NCBI GenBank assembly: GCA_963580285.1
Contig: OY757026.1
Span: forward strand, 80,765,817 to 80,829,816
Direction: 5' to 3'
Origin: Lucinisca nassula
Taxonomy: Eukaryota > Mollusca > Bivalvia > Lucinida > Lucinidae
Length of the DNA stretch: 64,000 nt
Shown here: piece by piece, positions 21,545-34,284 of the stretch
How positions within the stretch are numbered: the first letter of the stretch is position 1
Layout of the letters: each line of letters begins with the position of its first letter
The notes under the pieces: generated by a model
Databases searched by the model: none
What the model saw: the letters and a program-made list of their open reading frames with translations, nothing else
What the model was told of the DNA's origin: nothing
Position numbers and translations under genes: made by a program

Positions 21545-23790
21545 GGTCTAATCATTATCAATCTTTCTCAAAATGATCATCATGACAATATCTCGGTCAG
21601 GTTCGAATATGGGTCATGTCGGGTCAAAATGTAGGTCAGTAGGTCAAATCATAGAAAAACCTTGTGAACATACTAGAGGCCACAGTTTTGGTCCGATCAT
21701 CATCAAACTCGCTCAGAATGATTATCTTGACAATTTCCCGAACAGGTTCGAATAAGGGTCATGTCCGGTCAAAAAATAGGTCAGTAGGTCAAATAATAGA
21801 AAAACCTTGTGAACCAACTAGTGGTCACAGTTTTGATCCGATCATCATCAAAATTGCTCAGAATGATCATCTTTACAATATCTCGGTCAAGTTCGAATAT
21901 GGGTCAGGTCGGGTCAAAAATAGATCAGTAGGTCAAATCATCATAAAACCTTGTGAACACACTAGAGGCCACAGTTTTTGTACGATCATCATCAAAATTG
22001 ATCAGAATGATCAGCTTGGCAATATCTCGCTTGAGTTCGAATATGGGTCATGGCGGATCAGAAATTAGGTCAGTAGGTCAAGTCATAGAAAAACCTTGTG
22101 GACAATCTAGACGCCACAATTTTTGTCTGATCATCATCAAACTTGCTCAGAATGATCATCTTGGCGATATCGCGGTCAAGTTCGAATATGGGTCATGTCC
22201 GGTCAAACATAGGTCAGTAGGTCAAATCATAGAAAAACCTTGTGAACACACTAAAGGCCACAGTTTTTGCCCGATTATTATCAAACTTGCTCAAAATGAT
22301 CAGCTTGGCAATATCTCGGTCAAGTTCCAATATGGGTCATGCCGAGTCAAAAACATGTCAGTAGGTGAAATCATAGAACATAAACAAAAGCATGTAAACA
22401 CACTAGAGGCGACAGATTTTGTCCGATCATCATCAAATTTGCTCAGAATGGTCATCTTGACAATATCTCGGTCAAGTTCGAATATGGGTCATGTCGAATC
22501 AGAAAGTAGGTCAGTAGGTCAGGTCATAGAAAACATTTTGAACACTCTAGAGGCCACAGTTTTGGTCGTAATTTCATAAATCTTGCACACAATTATCATC
22601 TTGAAAATATCTGGATCACATTCGAATGTGGGTCATGTGGGGTCAAGAAGTGGGTCAGTAGATCAAATCATAGAAAAACCTTGTGAACACACTATAGGCC
22701 GAAATTTTGTTCCGATCTCATCAATCTCGCTCAGAATGGTCATCTTGAAATATCTCAGTCAACGTCGAACATGGGTCATGTTGGGTCAAAGAGTAGGAGA
22801 GTAGGTCAAATCATAGAAAAAACTTGTGAATACACTAGAGGCCACAGTTTTTGTCCGATCATCAACAATTTTACTCAGAATGATCATCTTGACAATATCT
22901 CGGATAAGTTTGAATTTGAGTCATGTTGGATCAAAAAGTAGGTCAGTAGGTCAAATTACAGAAAAACCTTATGAACATACTAGAAGTCATAGTTTTGGTC
23001 CGATCATCATCAACCTTGTTCAGAATAATCATTCTGACAACATCTCGGTGAAGTTCGAATATGGGTCATGTCGGATCAAAAAGAAAGTCAAATCATGGAA
23101 TACCCTTGTGAACACTAGTGGCCACAGTTTTGGTCCTATCATCATCAATCTTGCCCAGAATAATCATGTTGACAATATATTGGTCAAGTTCTAATATGGG
23201 TCATGTCGGGTCAAAAAGGAGGTCAGCAGGTCAAATCGTTGAAAAACATTGTGAACACTAGTGGCCACAGTTTTGGTCCTATCATCATCAATCTTGCCCA
23301 GAATAATCATGTTGACAATATATTGGTCAAGTTCTAATATGGGTCATGTCGGGTCAAAAAGGAGGTCAGCAGGTCAAATCGTTGAAAAACATTGTGAACA
23401 CTCTAGAGGCCACAGGTTTAGTCCAGTCACTATAAAACTCGCCCAGAATGATCATCTTGACAATATTTCGGTAAATTTGAAAATGGGTCGGGTCAAAAAG
23501 TAGGGCAGTAGGTCAAAGCATAGAAAAACCTTGTGAACAGTCTAGAGGTCACACTTCTGATCCAAACATCATCAAACTTGCTCAGAATAATCATACTGAC
23601 AATATCTCGCTCAAGTTTGAATATGGGTGATGTCAGGTTAAGAAGCATGTCAGTAGGTCAAATCATAGAAAAAAAACCTTGTGAACACTCTAGAGGCCGC
23701 AGTTTTGGTCCAATTATCATACATCTTGCTCAGAATGATCATCTTGACAATATATGGGTCAAGTTCAAATGTGGGTCATGTCGAATAAAC
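21545..23790 (+). repeat. Tandem array of about 144-bp units (forward)
   Basis: About 15 units. The CTTGTGAACA landmark recurs at 144-145-bp steps (21661, 21806, 21950, 22095, 22239). Each unit carries GGTCATGTCGGGTCAAAAA and GGCCACAGTTTTGGTC. Because 144 is a multiple of three, one frame stays open for 48 residues per unit, producing repetitive ORFs that are not evidence of a gene. Confidence 0.9.
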
Positions 23791-23793
23791 AAG

Positions 23794-23810
23794 AGGACCA
23801 TGATGGTCCT
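23794..23810 (+). repeat. Palindrome at the 5' end of the array element
   Basis: AGGACCA-TGA-TGGTCCT, directly after ACAAG. The other element of this type has GGCCCATGGGCC in the same position (51030-51041). Confidence 0.8.
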
Positions 23811-23965
23811 GTATCGTTCACCTGAATCTATTCATCACCTTGTTTTTGATCCCACATGACCCATATTCAAACATATTCAAGATTTTATAAAGGCAAACAT
23901 TCTTGGCAAGTTTCATGAAGCTTGAACAAAAAATGCAGTCTCAAGTATGATTTGACCAATTTTGT

Positions 23966-24053
23966 TTGTTTGTTTTGAGGTTTATATTATTTAGGTCATT
24001 TTGGTGACGTTGCTTCCAATTTTGTGGGACTTTTACCCGACATTGAGATGAGA
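23966..24053 (-). mobile_element. SINE A fragment
   Basis: TTTGTTTGTTTTGAGG followed by CATTTTGGTGACGTTGCTTC to ACATTGAGATGA. Confidence 0.8.
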
Positions 24054-25015
24054 GGTCCGCCCCTTCATGTCTGACAGCATTTATATTTCTGCAGCCTGAA
24101 GGTTGATTTCAATCATTTCTAATCTGTAGCATGCTTATGGTGGGGAAATTATGAAATAAAAGTAGGTCGAGTGATGACAATGTTTTTTCTAAAAATAGAC
24201 AAAAGAACTTTGACCATGATCCAAACACCCTGACAGTCTGAATTGCTTGACATACTGTATTATCATGCAGAATAATAACCCATTTTCCTGCCCAGATCAG
24301 AGGTCGCAGAATGTGGCATCTGATCAGGGTCTGCACTGTTTGCTAACAGCATTTTCTGTCAAATAAAATACCCCTCCCGACCAAGGTATTTCCAAAAGAG
24401 GACAATTCTGAGCAAGTTTGATGATGATTGGACTAAAACTGTGGCCTGTAGAGTGTTAACAAGGTTTTTCTATGATTTAACACAATGGAATACTTTTTGA
24501 CCCCACATGACCCATATTCGAATTTGACCTAGATATTGTCAAGATGATCATTCTGAGCAAGTTTGATGATAGACTAAAATTGCAGTCTCAAGAGTGTATA
24601 CAAGGTTTTTCTATATTTGACCTACTTTGACCCCACATGACCCATATTCGAATTTGACCTAGATATTATAGAGATGATCATTCTGAGCAAGTTTGATGAT
24701 GCTTTGACCAAAACTGTGGCCTCTAGAATGTTAACAAGGTTTTTCTATGATTTGACCTACTGACCTACTTTTTGACCCGACATGACACATATTCGAACTT
24801 GACCGAGATATTGTCAGGACGATCATTTTGAGCAAGTTTGAGGATGATTGGACCACAACTGGCGCCTCTAGAGTGCTAACAAGGTTTTTCTATGCTTTGA
24901 CCTACTTACCTACTTTTTGACCCGAAATGACCCATATTCGAACTTGACCGAGATATTGTCAGAATGATCATTCTGAGCAAGTTTGAGGATGACTGGACCA
25001 AAACTGTGGCTTCTA

Positions 25016-25310
25016 ACCGCCCCCGCCCATAGGGGCTTGAAGAAATATATGGGATGCACGATGCTTCCACGCAGAGCTGAATCCGGCCCGCACACTAGTA
25101 CTGGTAAACCACTTAGAGGATCTAAGCCTGTCCAGGAACCGCAGTGCGAGGCGGACCGTCCATGCTAATAAACCCTATTGGTTTCATTGGGCGACAGGGC
25201 TTGAGATGTCATTTCATCTCAGTGTCGGGTAAAAGTCCCACAAAATTGGAAGCAACGTCTCCAAAATGACCTTTACAGTGTTGACGGGGACGTTAAACCT
25301 CAAATCAAAC
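25016..25310 (+). mobile_element. SINE A, full length, perfect TSD
   Basis: AAACTGTGGCTTCTA at 25001-25015 and again at 25311-25325. The 295-bp body runs from ACCGCCCCCGCCC to AAATCAAAC. Inserted in a 144-bp-type unit. Confidence 0.92.
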
Positions 25311-25760
25311 AAACTGTGGCTTCTAGAGTGTTAACAAGGTTTTTCTATGATCTGACCTACGGTCCTACTTTTTGCCCTGAAATGACCCATATTCGAATTT
25401 GACCTAGATATTATAGAGATGATCATTCTGAGCAAGTTTGATGATGCTTTGACCAAAACTGTGGCCTCTAGAATGTTAACAAGGTTTTTCTATGATTTGA
25501 CCTACTGACCTACTTTTTGACCCGACATGACACATATTCGAACCTGACCGAGATATTGTCAGGACGATCATTTTGAGCAAGTTTGAGGATGATTGGACCA
25601 CAACTGGCGCCTCTAGAGTGCTAACAATGTTTTTCTATGCTTTGACCTACTTACCTACTTTTTGACCCGAAATGACCCATATTCTAACTTGACCGAGATA
25701 TTGTCAGAATGATCATTCTGAGCAAGTTTGAGGATGACTGGACCAAAACTGTGGCTTCTA

Positions 25761-26055
25761 ACCGCCCCCGCCCATAGGGGCTTGAAGAAATATATGGGAT
25801 GCACGATGCTTCCACGCAGAGCTGAATCCGGCCCGCACACTAGTACTGGTAAACCACTTAGAGGATCTAAGCCTGTCCAGGAACCGCAGTGCGAGGCGGA
25901 CCGTCCATGCTAATAAACCCTATTGGTTTCATTGGGCGACAGGGCTTGAGATGTCATTTCATCTCAGTGTCGGGTAAAAGTCCCACAAAATTGGAAGCAA
26001 CGTCTCCAAAATGACCTTTACAGTGTTGACGGGGACGTTAAACCTCAAATCAAAC
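25761..26055 (+). mobile_element. SINE A, copied by the 745-bp duplication
   Basis: Same sequence and TSD context as 25016-25310, exactly 745 bp downstream, so it is a duplicate rather than an independent insertion. Confidence 0.92.
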
Positions 26056-26812
26056 AAACTGTGGCTTCTAGAGTGTTAACAAGGTTTTTCTATGATCTGA
26101 CCTACGGTCCTACTTTTTGCCCTGAAATGACCCATATTCAAACTTGACCGAGATATTGTCAGGATGAACATTCTGACCAAGTTTGAGGAAGATTGGACCA
26201 AAACTGTGGCCTCTAGAGTGTTAACAAGGTTTTCCTATGATTTGACCTACTGACCTACTTTTTGGCCTGACATGACCCATATTCGAACTTGACAGAGATA
26301 TTGTCAGGATGATCATTCTTAGCAAGTTTGAGGATGCTTGGACCAAAACTGGGGCCTCTAGAGTGCTAACAAGGGTTTTCTGTGGTTTGACCTACCGGTA
26401 CTGACCTACTTTTTAAACCGACATGACCCATATTCGAACTTGACCAAGATATTATCAAGATGATCATCATGAGCAAGTATGAGGATGATTGGACCAAAAC
26501 TGTGGCCACTAGAGTGTTAACAAGGTTTTCCTTTGATTTGACCTGGTGACCTACTTTTTGACCCGACATGACCCATATTCGAACTTGACCGACATATTGT
26601 CGTGATGATCATTCTGACCAAGTTTGATGATGATTGGATCAGAACTGTGGCATCTAGAGGGTTAACAAGAAAAGTTTACGTACGCCCGACGAACGACGCA
26701 CAATGACGCCGGACATCTCACAGTCACCAAAGCTCACCATGACCTTCGGCTCACTTGTGTACCAGAAAATCATTAGTGTAGGAGACCACTTGACATTGCT
26801 ACATACTAAATA

Positions 26813-26988
26813 TCTAAGCTCAGGCAAAGTGGTGTCCATGCTTTTAAACCCTACTGGTTTCATTGGGCGACAGGGCTTGAGATGTAATTTCATCTCACTG
26901 TCGGGCAAAAGTCCCACAAAAATGGAAGAGACATCTCCAAAATGACTTATACAGTGTTGATGGGGATGTAAAACCTCAAATCAAACAA
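26813..26988 (+). mobile_element. SINE A, 5'-truncated
   Basis: CAAAGTGGTGTCCATGCTT to CTCAAATCAAACAAA. Confidence 0.8.
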
Positions 26989-26999
26989 AATCTGTGCCT

Positions 27000-29900
27000 T
27001 ATGGTTTTGGAGAAGAAGATTTTTTTAAGTTTTTTCCAGTATAAGTCTATAGGAGCTAATGAGCCCTGGGGCTTGGCCAATTTTGGCCCAAAGGGCATGG
27101 TTGGCAGGATTTATGTAGGCGACCATTTTGTTTTACTATATACTAAATATCTAAGGTTTGTACTTCATGGTTTCATAGAAGATGTTTGAAGCTTTTTTCC
27201 AATATAAGTTTGTTGGAGTTAAGGGGCCACAGGATTTGGCCAGTTTGGACCCCAGGGGCATGATTGGCAGGATTCATGTAGGCGACCACTCAACATTGCT
27301 ACAAGCTAAATACCTAAGCTCTGGGACTTATGGTTTCAGAGAAGAAGATTTTTGAAGATTTTTTTCTCCATTTTAAGTTGTTGTTTTTTTGTGTGTTTTT
27401 TTTTTCATTCTACGGACCCTGTGGTTTCAGAGAAGAAGATTTTTGAAGTTTCTCCAATTGTAAGTCTATGGAAGCTATAGAGCCCTAGGGTGTGGCCAAT
27501 TTTGATACCAGGGGCATAACTGGCAGGATTTATGTAGGTGGCCACTTGACGTTGCTATATACTAAAAATCTAAGCTCTGGGCCATATGGTTTCATAGAAG
27601 AAGATTTTTTTTAGTTTTTTTTTCTATTATAAGTCTATTGGAGGTGATGAGCTTGGGCGTGGCCAATTTTGACCCTAAGGGCAGGGTTAGCAGGATGTAG
27701 CTGGCTATTTTATGTTGCTAGATACTAAATATCTAAGTTCTGTGCTTCACAGTTTCTGAGAAGAAGATTTTTGAAGCTTTTTTCCATTATGAGTCTATGG
27801 GAGCTAAGGGTTCCCGGGGCGTGGCCCATTTGGATCCCAGGGGCCTGATTAGCAGGAAATATGTACGTGACCACTTGCCGTTGCTACATGCTAAATACCT
27901 AAGCTCTGGGCCCTGTGGTTTCAGAGAATAAGATTTTTGAAGTTTTTTTTTTTTCATTATGAGTCTATGGGAGATAAGGGGGTCCAAGAGTGTGGCCAAT
28001 TTGGACCTCAGGGGCATGATTGGCAGGATTTATGTAGGTGACAACTTGTCATTGCAACATGCTCAATATCTTAGCTCTGGGCCCTGTGGTTTCAGAGAAG
28101 AAGATTTTTGAAGCTTTTTTCCATTATGAGCCTATGGGAGCTAAGGGGCCCCAGGGTGTGGCCCATTTGGACCCCACGGGCATGATTGGCAGGATTTATG
28201 TAGGTGACCACTTGCCATTGTTACATGCTAAATATTTAAGCGCTGGGCCCTGCGGTTTCAGAGAAGAAGATTTTTGAAGCTTTTTGTTCCATTATGAGTC
28301 TAATGGAGCTAAGGGACCCGGGGGCGTGGCCCGTTTGGACCCCAGGGGCATGATTGGCAGACATTATGTTGGTGACCACTTGCCGTTGCTACGTGCTAAA
28401 TATCTAAGCTCTGGGCGCTGTGGTTTCAGAGAAGAAGATTTTTGAAGCTTTTTTTCCATTATGAGTCTATGGGAGCAAAGGGGCCCTGACGCGTGGCCCA
28501 TTTGGACCCCAGATGCATGATTGGCAGGAATTATGTAGGTGACCAATTGCCGTTGCTCCATGCTAAATATCTAAACTCTGGGCCCTGTTGATTCAGAGAA
28601 GAAGATTTTTGAAGCTTTTTTTCCCATTATGAGTCTATGGGAGCTAAGGGGCCCACGGGCGTGGCCCATTTGGACCCTAGGGGCATGATTGGCGGGATTT
28701 ATGTACATGCCAAATATCTCAGCTCTGGGCCCTGTGGTTTCAGAGAAGAAGATTTTTGAAGCTTTTTTCCATTATGAGTCTATAGGAGCTAAAGGGCCCT
28801 GGGGCCTGGCCCGTTTTGACCCCAGGGGCATGATTGGCAGAAATTATGTAGGCAACCACTTGCCATTGCTACATGCTAAATACCTAAGCTCTGGGCCCTG
28901 TGGTTTCAGAGAGGAAGATTTTTGAAGCTTTTTGTTCCATTATGAGTCTATGGGAGCGAAGGGGCCTGGGGCATCGCCCATTTGGTACCCAGGAGCATGA
29001 TTGGCAGGAATTATGTAGGTGACCACTGGCGGTTACTACATGCTAAATATCTAAGCTCTGGGCCCTGTGGTTTCAGAAAAGAAGATTTTTGAAGCCTTTT
29101 TCCATTATGAGTCTATGGGAGCTATGGGGCCCCGGGGTTTGGCCCATTTGGACCCTAGGGGCATGATTGGCAGGATTTATGTAGGTGACAACTTGCCGTT
29201 GCTTCATGCCAAATATCTCAGCTCTGGACCCTGTGGTTTCAGAGAAGAAGATTTTTGAAGCTTTTTTCCATTATGAGTCTTTAGGAGCTAAAGGGCCCCG
29301 GGGCGTGGCCCATTTGGACCCCAGGGGCATGATTGGCAGGAATTATGTAGGTGACCACTTGCCATTGCTACATGCTAAATATCTAAGCTCTGGGCCCTGT
29401 GGTTTCAGAGAAGAAGATTTTCGAAGCTTTTTTCCATTATGAGTCTATGGGAGCTAAGGGGCCCTCGCGCGTGGCCCATTTCGAACCCAGGGGCATGATT
29501 GGCAGGAATTATGTAGGTGACCAATTGCCGTTGCTACATGCTTAATATCTAAACTCTGGGCCCTGTGGATTCAGAAAAGAAGATTTTTGAAGCTCTTTTT
29601 TCCATTATGAGTCTTTGGGAGCTAAGGGGCCCGGGGTGTGGCCCATTTGGACCCTAGGGGCATGATTTGCCGTTGCTACATGCCAAATATCTCAGCTCTG
29701 GACCCTGTGGTTTCTGAGAAGAAGATTTTTGAAGTTTTTTTTCCATTATGAGTCTATAGGAGCTAAAGGGCCCCGGGGCGTGGCCAATTTGGACCCCAGG
29801 GGCATGATTGGCAGGAATTATGTAGGTGACCACTTGCCATTGCTACATGCTAAATATCTAAGCTCTTGGCCCTGTGGTTTCAGAGAAGAAGATTTTTGAA

Positions 29901-30590
29901 GCTTTTTGTTCCATTATGAGTCTATGGGAGATAAGGGGCCCGGGACATCGCCCATTTGAAGCCCAGGGGCATGATTGGCAGGAATTATGTAGGTGACCAA
30001 TTGCAGTTGCTACATGCAAAATATCTAAGCTCTGGGCCCTTTGGTTTCAGAGAAGAATATTTTTGAAGCTTTTTTCCATTATGAGTCAATGGGAGCTAAG
30101 GGGCCCCTGGGTGTGGCCAATTTGGACCCAAGGGGCATGATTGGCAGGATTTATGTAGGTAACCATTTGCCGTTGCTACATGCTAAATACCTAAGCTCTA
30201 GGCCCTGTGGTTTCAGAGAAGAAGAGTTTTGAAGCTTTTTTTCCATTATGAATCTATGGGAGCGAAGGGGCCCCGGGGCGTGACCCATTTGGAACCCAGG
30301 GGCATGATTGGCAGGAATTATGTAGGTGACCACTTGCCGTTGCTACATGCTAAATATCTAAGCTCTGGGCCTTGTGGTTTCAGAGAAGAAGATTTTTGAA
30401 GCTTTTTTTCCATTATGAGTCTATAGGAGTTAAGGGGCCCCGGGGTGTGGCCAATTTTGACCCCAGGGGCATGATTGGCAGGATTTATGTAGGTGAGCAC
30501 TTGACATTGTTACAAGCTAAATATCAGAGCTCTGGGCCCAGTGGTTTCAGAGAAGAAGATATTTTAATTTTTTCCCATTGTAAGTCTATG
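27000..30590 (+). repeat. Tandem array of about 167-bp units
   Basis: About 20 units. TGATTGGCAGGA recurs at about 166-168-bp steps (28017, 28183, 28351, 28518). Each unit has CCATTATGAGTCTATGGGAG, GGCCCATTTGGACCCCAGG and CTCTGGGCCCTGTGGTTTCA. The short ORFs are frame shadows of the unit. Confidence 0.93.
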
Positions 30591-30734
30591 GGAGCTATAT
30601 GTTGTCATGGCAACCAGAATTCCAATCTGATCAGCCCAAAAACCTTATGCAGCCTTTCTACCTACCTGATGATGCTTCTCATGAAATTTGATCAAGATTG
30701 ACCATGGGGTATTAGAGATATACTTATTTGAAAT

Positions 30735-30790
30735 TGTTAACGGACGGACGCACGGACGGACGCACGGACGTACGCACGGCGGACGACGGA
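30735..30790. repeat. (ACGGACGC)n tail before the transposon end
   Basis: GGACGGACGCACGGACGGAC-type repeats just before AAAGCTCACC. A CGACGACGACGAC tract holds the same position at 53432-53455. Confidence 0.8.
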
Positions 30791-30849
30791 CAAAAAGTGA
30801 TCACAAAAGCTCACCTTGTCACTACGTGACAGGTGAGCTAAAAAGTAGG

Positions 30850-32690
30850 TCAGTAGATCATTTGTCATAACTTTTGAACCGTTTGAGACAGAGTCTTCAT
30901 ATTTGGCATGTAGAGTCCTTAGGAAATGGGCTTCCAAAGGATAAACCTTTTATAGAACATATTTAACTTCACTACAGCTGGTGTGTTGGAATGTGTGGCG
31001 GCGGTAAAACGTCTCCCTGACCTACATCATAGTGTAGATTATATTTTCTTGTCCTTTGGGATCATTGATTCCATTGTGGAATTTTGAAAATATCTGAGGG
31101 TCACTGATGAGACCTAATTGGCCGAAACTAGCTAGTCTGGCCCAGAAAACATGCACAATCCATATTTTTTCAGTTCTGCGGTGTATTCCTTGCTTCCAAA
31201 GGATAACCCTTTTATAGAACATATTCCCACACATACCAAAAATGACTTTTGACAATGACCTTGACATGTGACCTACTTTATCATAACAAATGAACAATTT
31301 GAGATGGAGCCTTTATATTTTGCGTGTATGCACCTTGTGTCAAGGTCTCTCCCCTTTACAAAATATTTATCTATGCCCTTGACTTTTGACCTACTTTGTC
31401 ATAACTTTTGAAGCATTTGAGATAAAGTATTCATATTAGGCATGTAGGTTCCTTGTGACAAAGCTTCCTAGTCATAAAAATGACCTGTGACCTTGACCTT
31501 GACATGTGACCTACTTTAGCATAACTTTTGAACCATTTGAGATAGAGTCTTCATTTTTGGCATGTATGTTTCTTGTGACAAGGACTTCACACCCATACAA
31601 AAATTTTGACCTGTGACCTTGTATTTTGACCTACTTTGTCACTACTTTAGAACTATTTAAGATAGAGTCTTCATATTTGGCATGTAGGTTCCTTGTGACA
31701 AGGGCTTCCCACATATGTAAAAAAAATTGACATGTGACCTAGACCTGTGACCAACTTAATCATAACTTTGAACCGCTTGAGGTAGATCCTTCATATTTGG
31801 CACGTATGTTCCTTGGGACAAGGGATTCCCAAACACACACAAGTTTTGACATTGTCCTTTGACCTACTTGGTCATAACTTTTGAACCATTTGACATAAAA
31901 CCTTCATATTTGGCATGTAAGTTTCTTGTGTCAAGGGCTTCCCTATCATACATTTTACCTGTGTTCTTGACCTTTGGCTATATTTGTCATAACTGTTTAA
32001 CCACTCGAGAGAGAGCCTTCATATTTAAGGTGTAGGTTTCTTTGTGACAAGGGCTTCCCACTTATACAAAAAGTTGACCTGTGACCTTGACCTACTTATC
32101 ATAACTTATAAACCATTTTAGATATCCTTCATATTTTGCATGTATGTTCCTTGTGGCAAAATTTTTGACCTGTGGCCTTGACCTGTGATTTGTGACGAAA
32201 GCTTCCCACTCACACTAAACATATTGACATTGACCTTGATCTGTGACCTCTTTTCATACCTTTTGAACCGTTTGAGATATAACCTTCATATTTGCCATTT
32301 AGATTCCTTGTGACAAGGGCTTCCCACCCATAAAAATTGGCCTGTGGCCTTGAACTATGTTTTACTTTATCATAACTTTTAAACCTTGTGCGATAGAGCC
32401 TTCATATTTGGGATATAGGTTCCTTGTGACAAGAGCTTCCCACTTATATAAAAATTCAACATGCAACCTTAACGAGTTACCTACTTTGTCATTTATTTTG
32501 AACCATTGCAGCTAGAGCCTTCATATTTGGCAGGTAGGTTTCTTGTGACAAGGGCTTCCATTCACACAAACATAATTTGACCTGTGACCTGCTTATCTTT
32601 AGAACCATTTGAGATAGAGTCTTCATATTTTGCATGTAAGTTCCTTGTAACAAGGGCTTCCCACTCATTCATTTTTTTACTAGCGACTTT
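30850..32690 (+). repeat. Tandem array of about 120-bp units
   Basis: About 15 units of GACCTGTGACCTTGACCTAC, CATAACTTTTGAACCATTTG and TTCATATTTGGCATGTAGG. More diverged than the 167-bp array. Confidence 0.88.
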
Positions 32691-32724
32691 GACTTTGACC
32701 TGCGATCAGCTTTAGTATATAAAT

Positions 32725-33510
32725 TCAGAAAAATATATAACCGCAACGACTTTAGCACCCAATTTCGTAAAATCATTCTTCGATATAAAAAGATTGGGTA
32801 CAACATGGATATTATACGACAGACTGCATGCATGGTAGTTAACCCAATCACGGTTGGCAACTTTGCTTCCCTCTTTAATTGCACGCCGGTGGGTCAGGCC
32901 TCAGATTCTATGACGGTTCCAACGTAAAGGCTTATTGAGAATTAGAGAGATCTAATTCAAGGTAATGTTGGTTGGTGCCTGATGCTCTGTCTCTGGTCGG
33001 GCCCATCGGAGTCTAACTGTTGGTTTTCTTTGGCTCCAGCATTTCAGTGGTTTCTTGCTGTCGAGTCCTCACCGTTGTCTCACCTCTGTGGTTCTTTGAT
33101 TATTTGTGTTCACGGAGATGTTGCACTGATGAGTTAGGAGGCCTTCATGCGGACTGAACAAATTATTTGTCTAAATCGCGACGGAAGTAAGGGCGAGGAT
33201 TGTGGCCACGTTAAATCGATTTAAGCCCCCCAGTGGAAATCTTCCACTGACCGTTCCAAGGCGGCTCTTCTGTGGCGATTTATTTATGTTGTTGTTTGTT
33301 ACTTACTGTGTGTATCACTTGTGTCTTTTATTTTGGATGTCCATATGGCCATTTTGTGGGAAAGTAACTGTCCTTATGGCCTTCCTTTGTTTAGGTTTCC
33401 ATTATTGTCTGGTCGCTTAATGTTTGTATTTCTTTTCCTTTTGGTGTCTTTTATGGGTGGAGTAAGTTAATTGTATCAATTCCTGATCTTTGTTTTACTT
33501 CTACTTTAAT
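32725..33510 (+). mobile_element. F-family repeat, long copy
   Basis: From GACTTTAGCACCCAATTTCG to GATCTTTGTTTTACTTC. Close to 8387-9080 plus the common right half. Confidence 0.75.
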
Positions 33511-34284
33511 GATAAAATTGACCTCGGCCTGGGGACTTGTTTCCATAAGCTATGAAACATCTTAGACTCAGTTGAGTGATTCAGGGCCATCATGAACCTC
33601 TTGTTTTTATGACAAGGACTGAATGTGTGGTATCTGCTTGGCTATATGAAACAAGGTTAGTTTCGCAAAATGGACTTGGCTTGCCTATTGTGAAATGGGT
33701 CTTTACAGAATGGGCTTAGCAAAAAGGAAAATGTCTGACTATGAGAAATGATTCAAAATGCGGCTTATCGATATCATATCTTCACAAAACTAGACTCTAA
33801 GGTTATAAAAAAAATCATGCTTGCCTGAGTGGACAGAGCATGGCCTTTGTTCTGCATATAAATTTTAAAATGCAATTAGTGTTTTAAATGTATTTAAACA
33901 CATAGTGTCATAACAGCATGTCAAATTAGAAATGGCAGTATGGACGTCGGAATTCACTTGCGTATTCTTTATGGGTGACATTGTGATCATCAAAAAGGTT
34001 ATGTTTATTGCTAATGCATGTGTTACGCTTTAAGAAGACCTGGCCCCGAGGTTATAAAACTTTTTTCATGCTCAACTCACTTGAGCATGAAATCTGTCCT
34101 GCTCACAAACTTTAAAATACCAACAATTGTTTGCATTTTAACATTCTCTGCTACCTGAGAAAGAAAATCGCCCAAATTCCTAGTATTTTAATTTTTATGA
34201 GCATCACAAATTTCATGCCCAGCTGAGTTGAGCATGAAAAAAGTTTTATAACATCGGGGCCTGGTTGTCATCATTTCAACTCAC

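Larger units (their letters stand above)
24638..26127. repeat. 745-bp direct tandem duplication including a SINE
   Basis: 24638-25382 is repeated at 25383-26127 with only a handful of differences (for example AACTTGACC/AACCTGACC, CAAGGT/CAATGT, TTCGAAC/TTCTAAC). Both halves carry the same SINE A with the same flanks. Exact breakpoints are blurred by the surrounding array. Confidence 0.9.
24415..26660 (-). repeat. Inverted array of about 140-bp units
   Basis: The same unit as 21545-23790 in reverse orientation (AACAAGGTTTTTCTATGATT, GACCCATATTCGAACTTGAC). The spacing is 134-145 bp and less regular. Together with the forward array it forms a large imperfect inverted repeat. Confidence 0.88.
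23788..30840 (+). mobile_element. About 7-kb array-bearing transposon inserted into the 144-bp array
   Basis: The left end is ACAAGAGGACCATGATGGTC with a palindrome at 23794-23810. The right end is AAAGCTCACC...GGTGAGCTA at 30807-30840. Immediately right, AAAAGTAGGTCAGTAG resumes the interrupted 144-bp unit, which defines both ends. Inside are inverted 144-bp-type units (24415-26660), SINE A copies, 167-bp units (27000-30590) and a CGGACGGACG tail. No transposase is seen, so it is non-autonomous. The internal AAAGCTCACC near 26728 suggests two merged elements. Confidence 0.65.
20572..34284 (-). other. Receptor intron 3: contents
   Basis: A 13.7-kb intron made mainly of nested array elements (21258-32690), followed by an F repeat (32725-33510). 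Nothing is recognised in 20640-21250 or 33520-34270, although the latter has short inverted segments built on TTGAGCATGAAA/TTTCATGCTCAA. Confidence 0.7.

Noticed and set aside
21573..23859. Series of ORFs of up to 208 residues with 48-residue repeats
   Set aside because: They come from a 144-bp satellite unit whose length keeps frame. Substitutions and indels ignore codon position, and no known domain is present.
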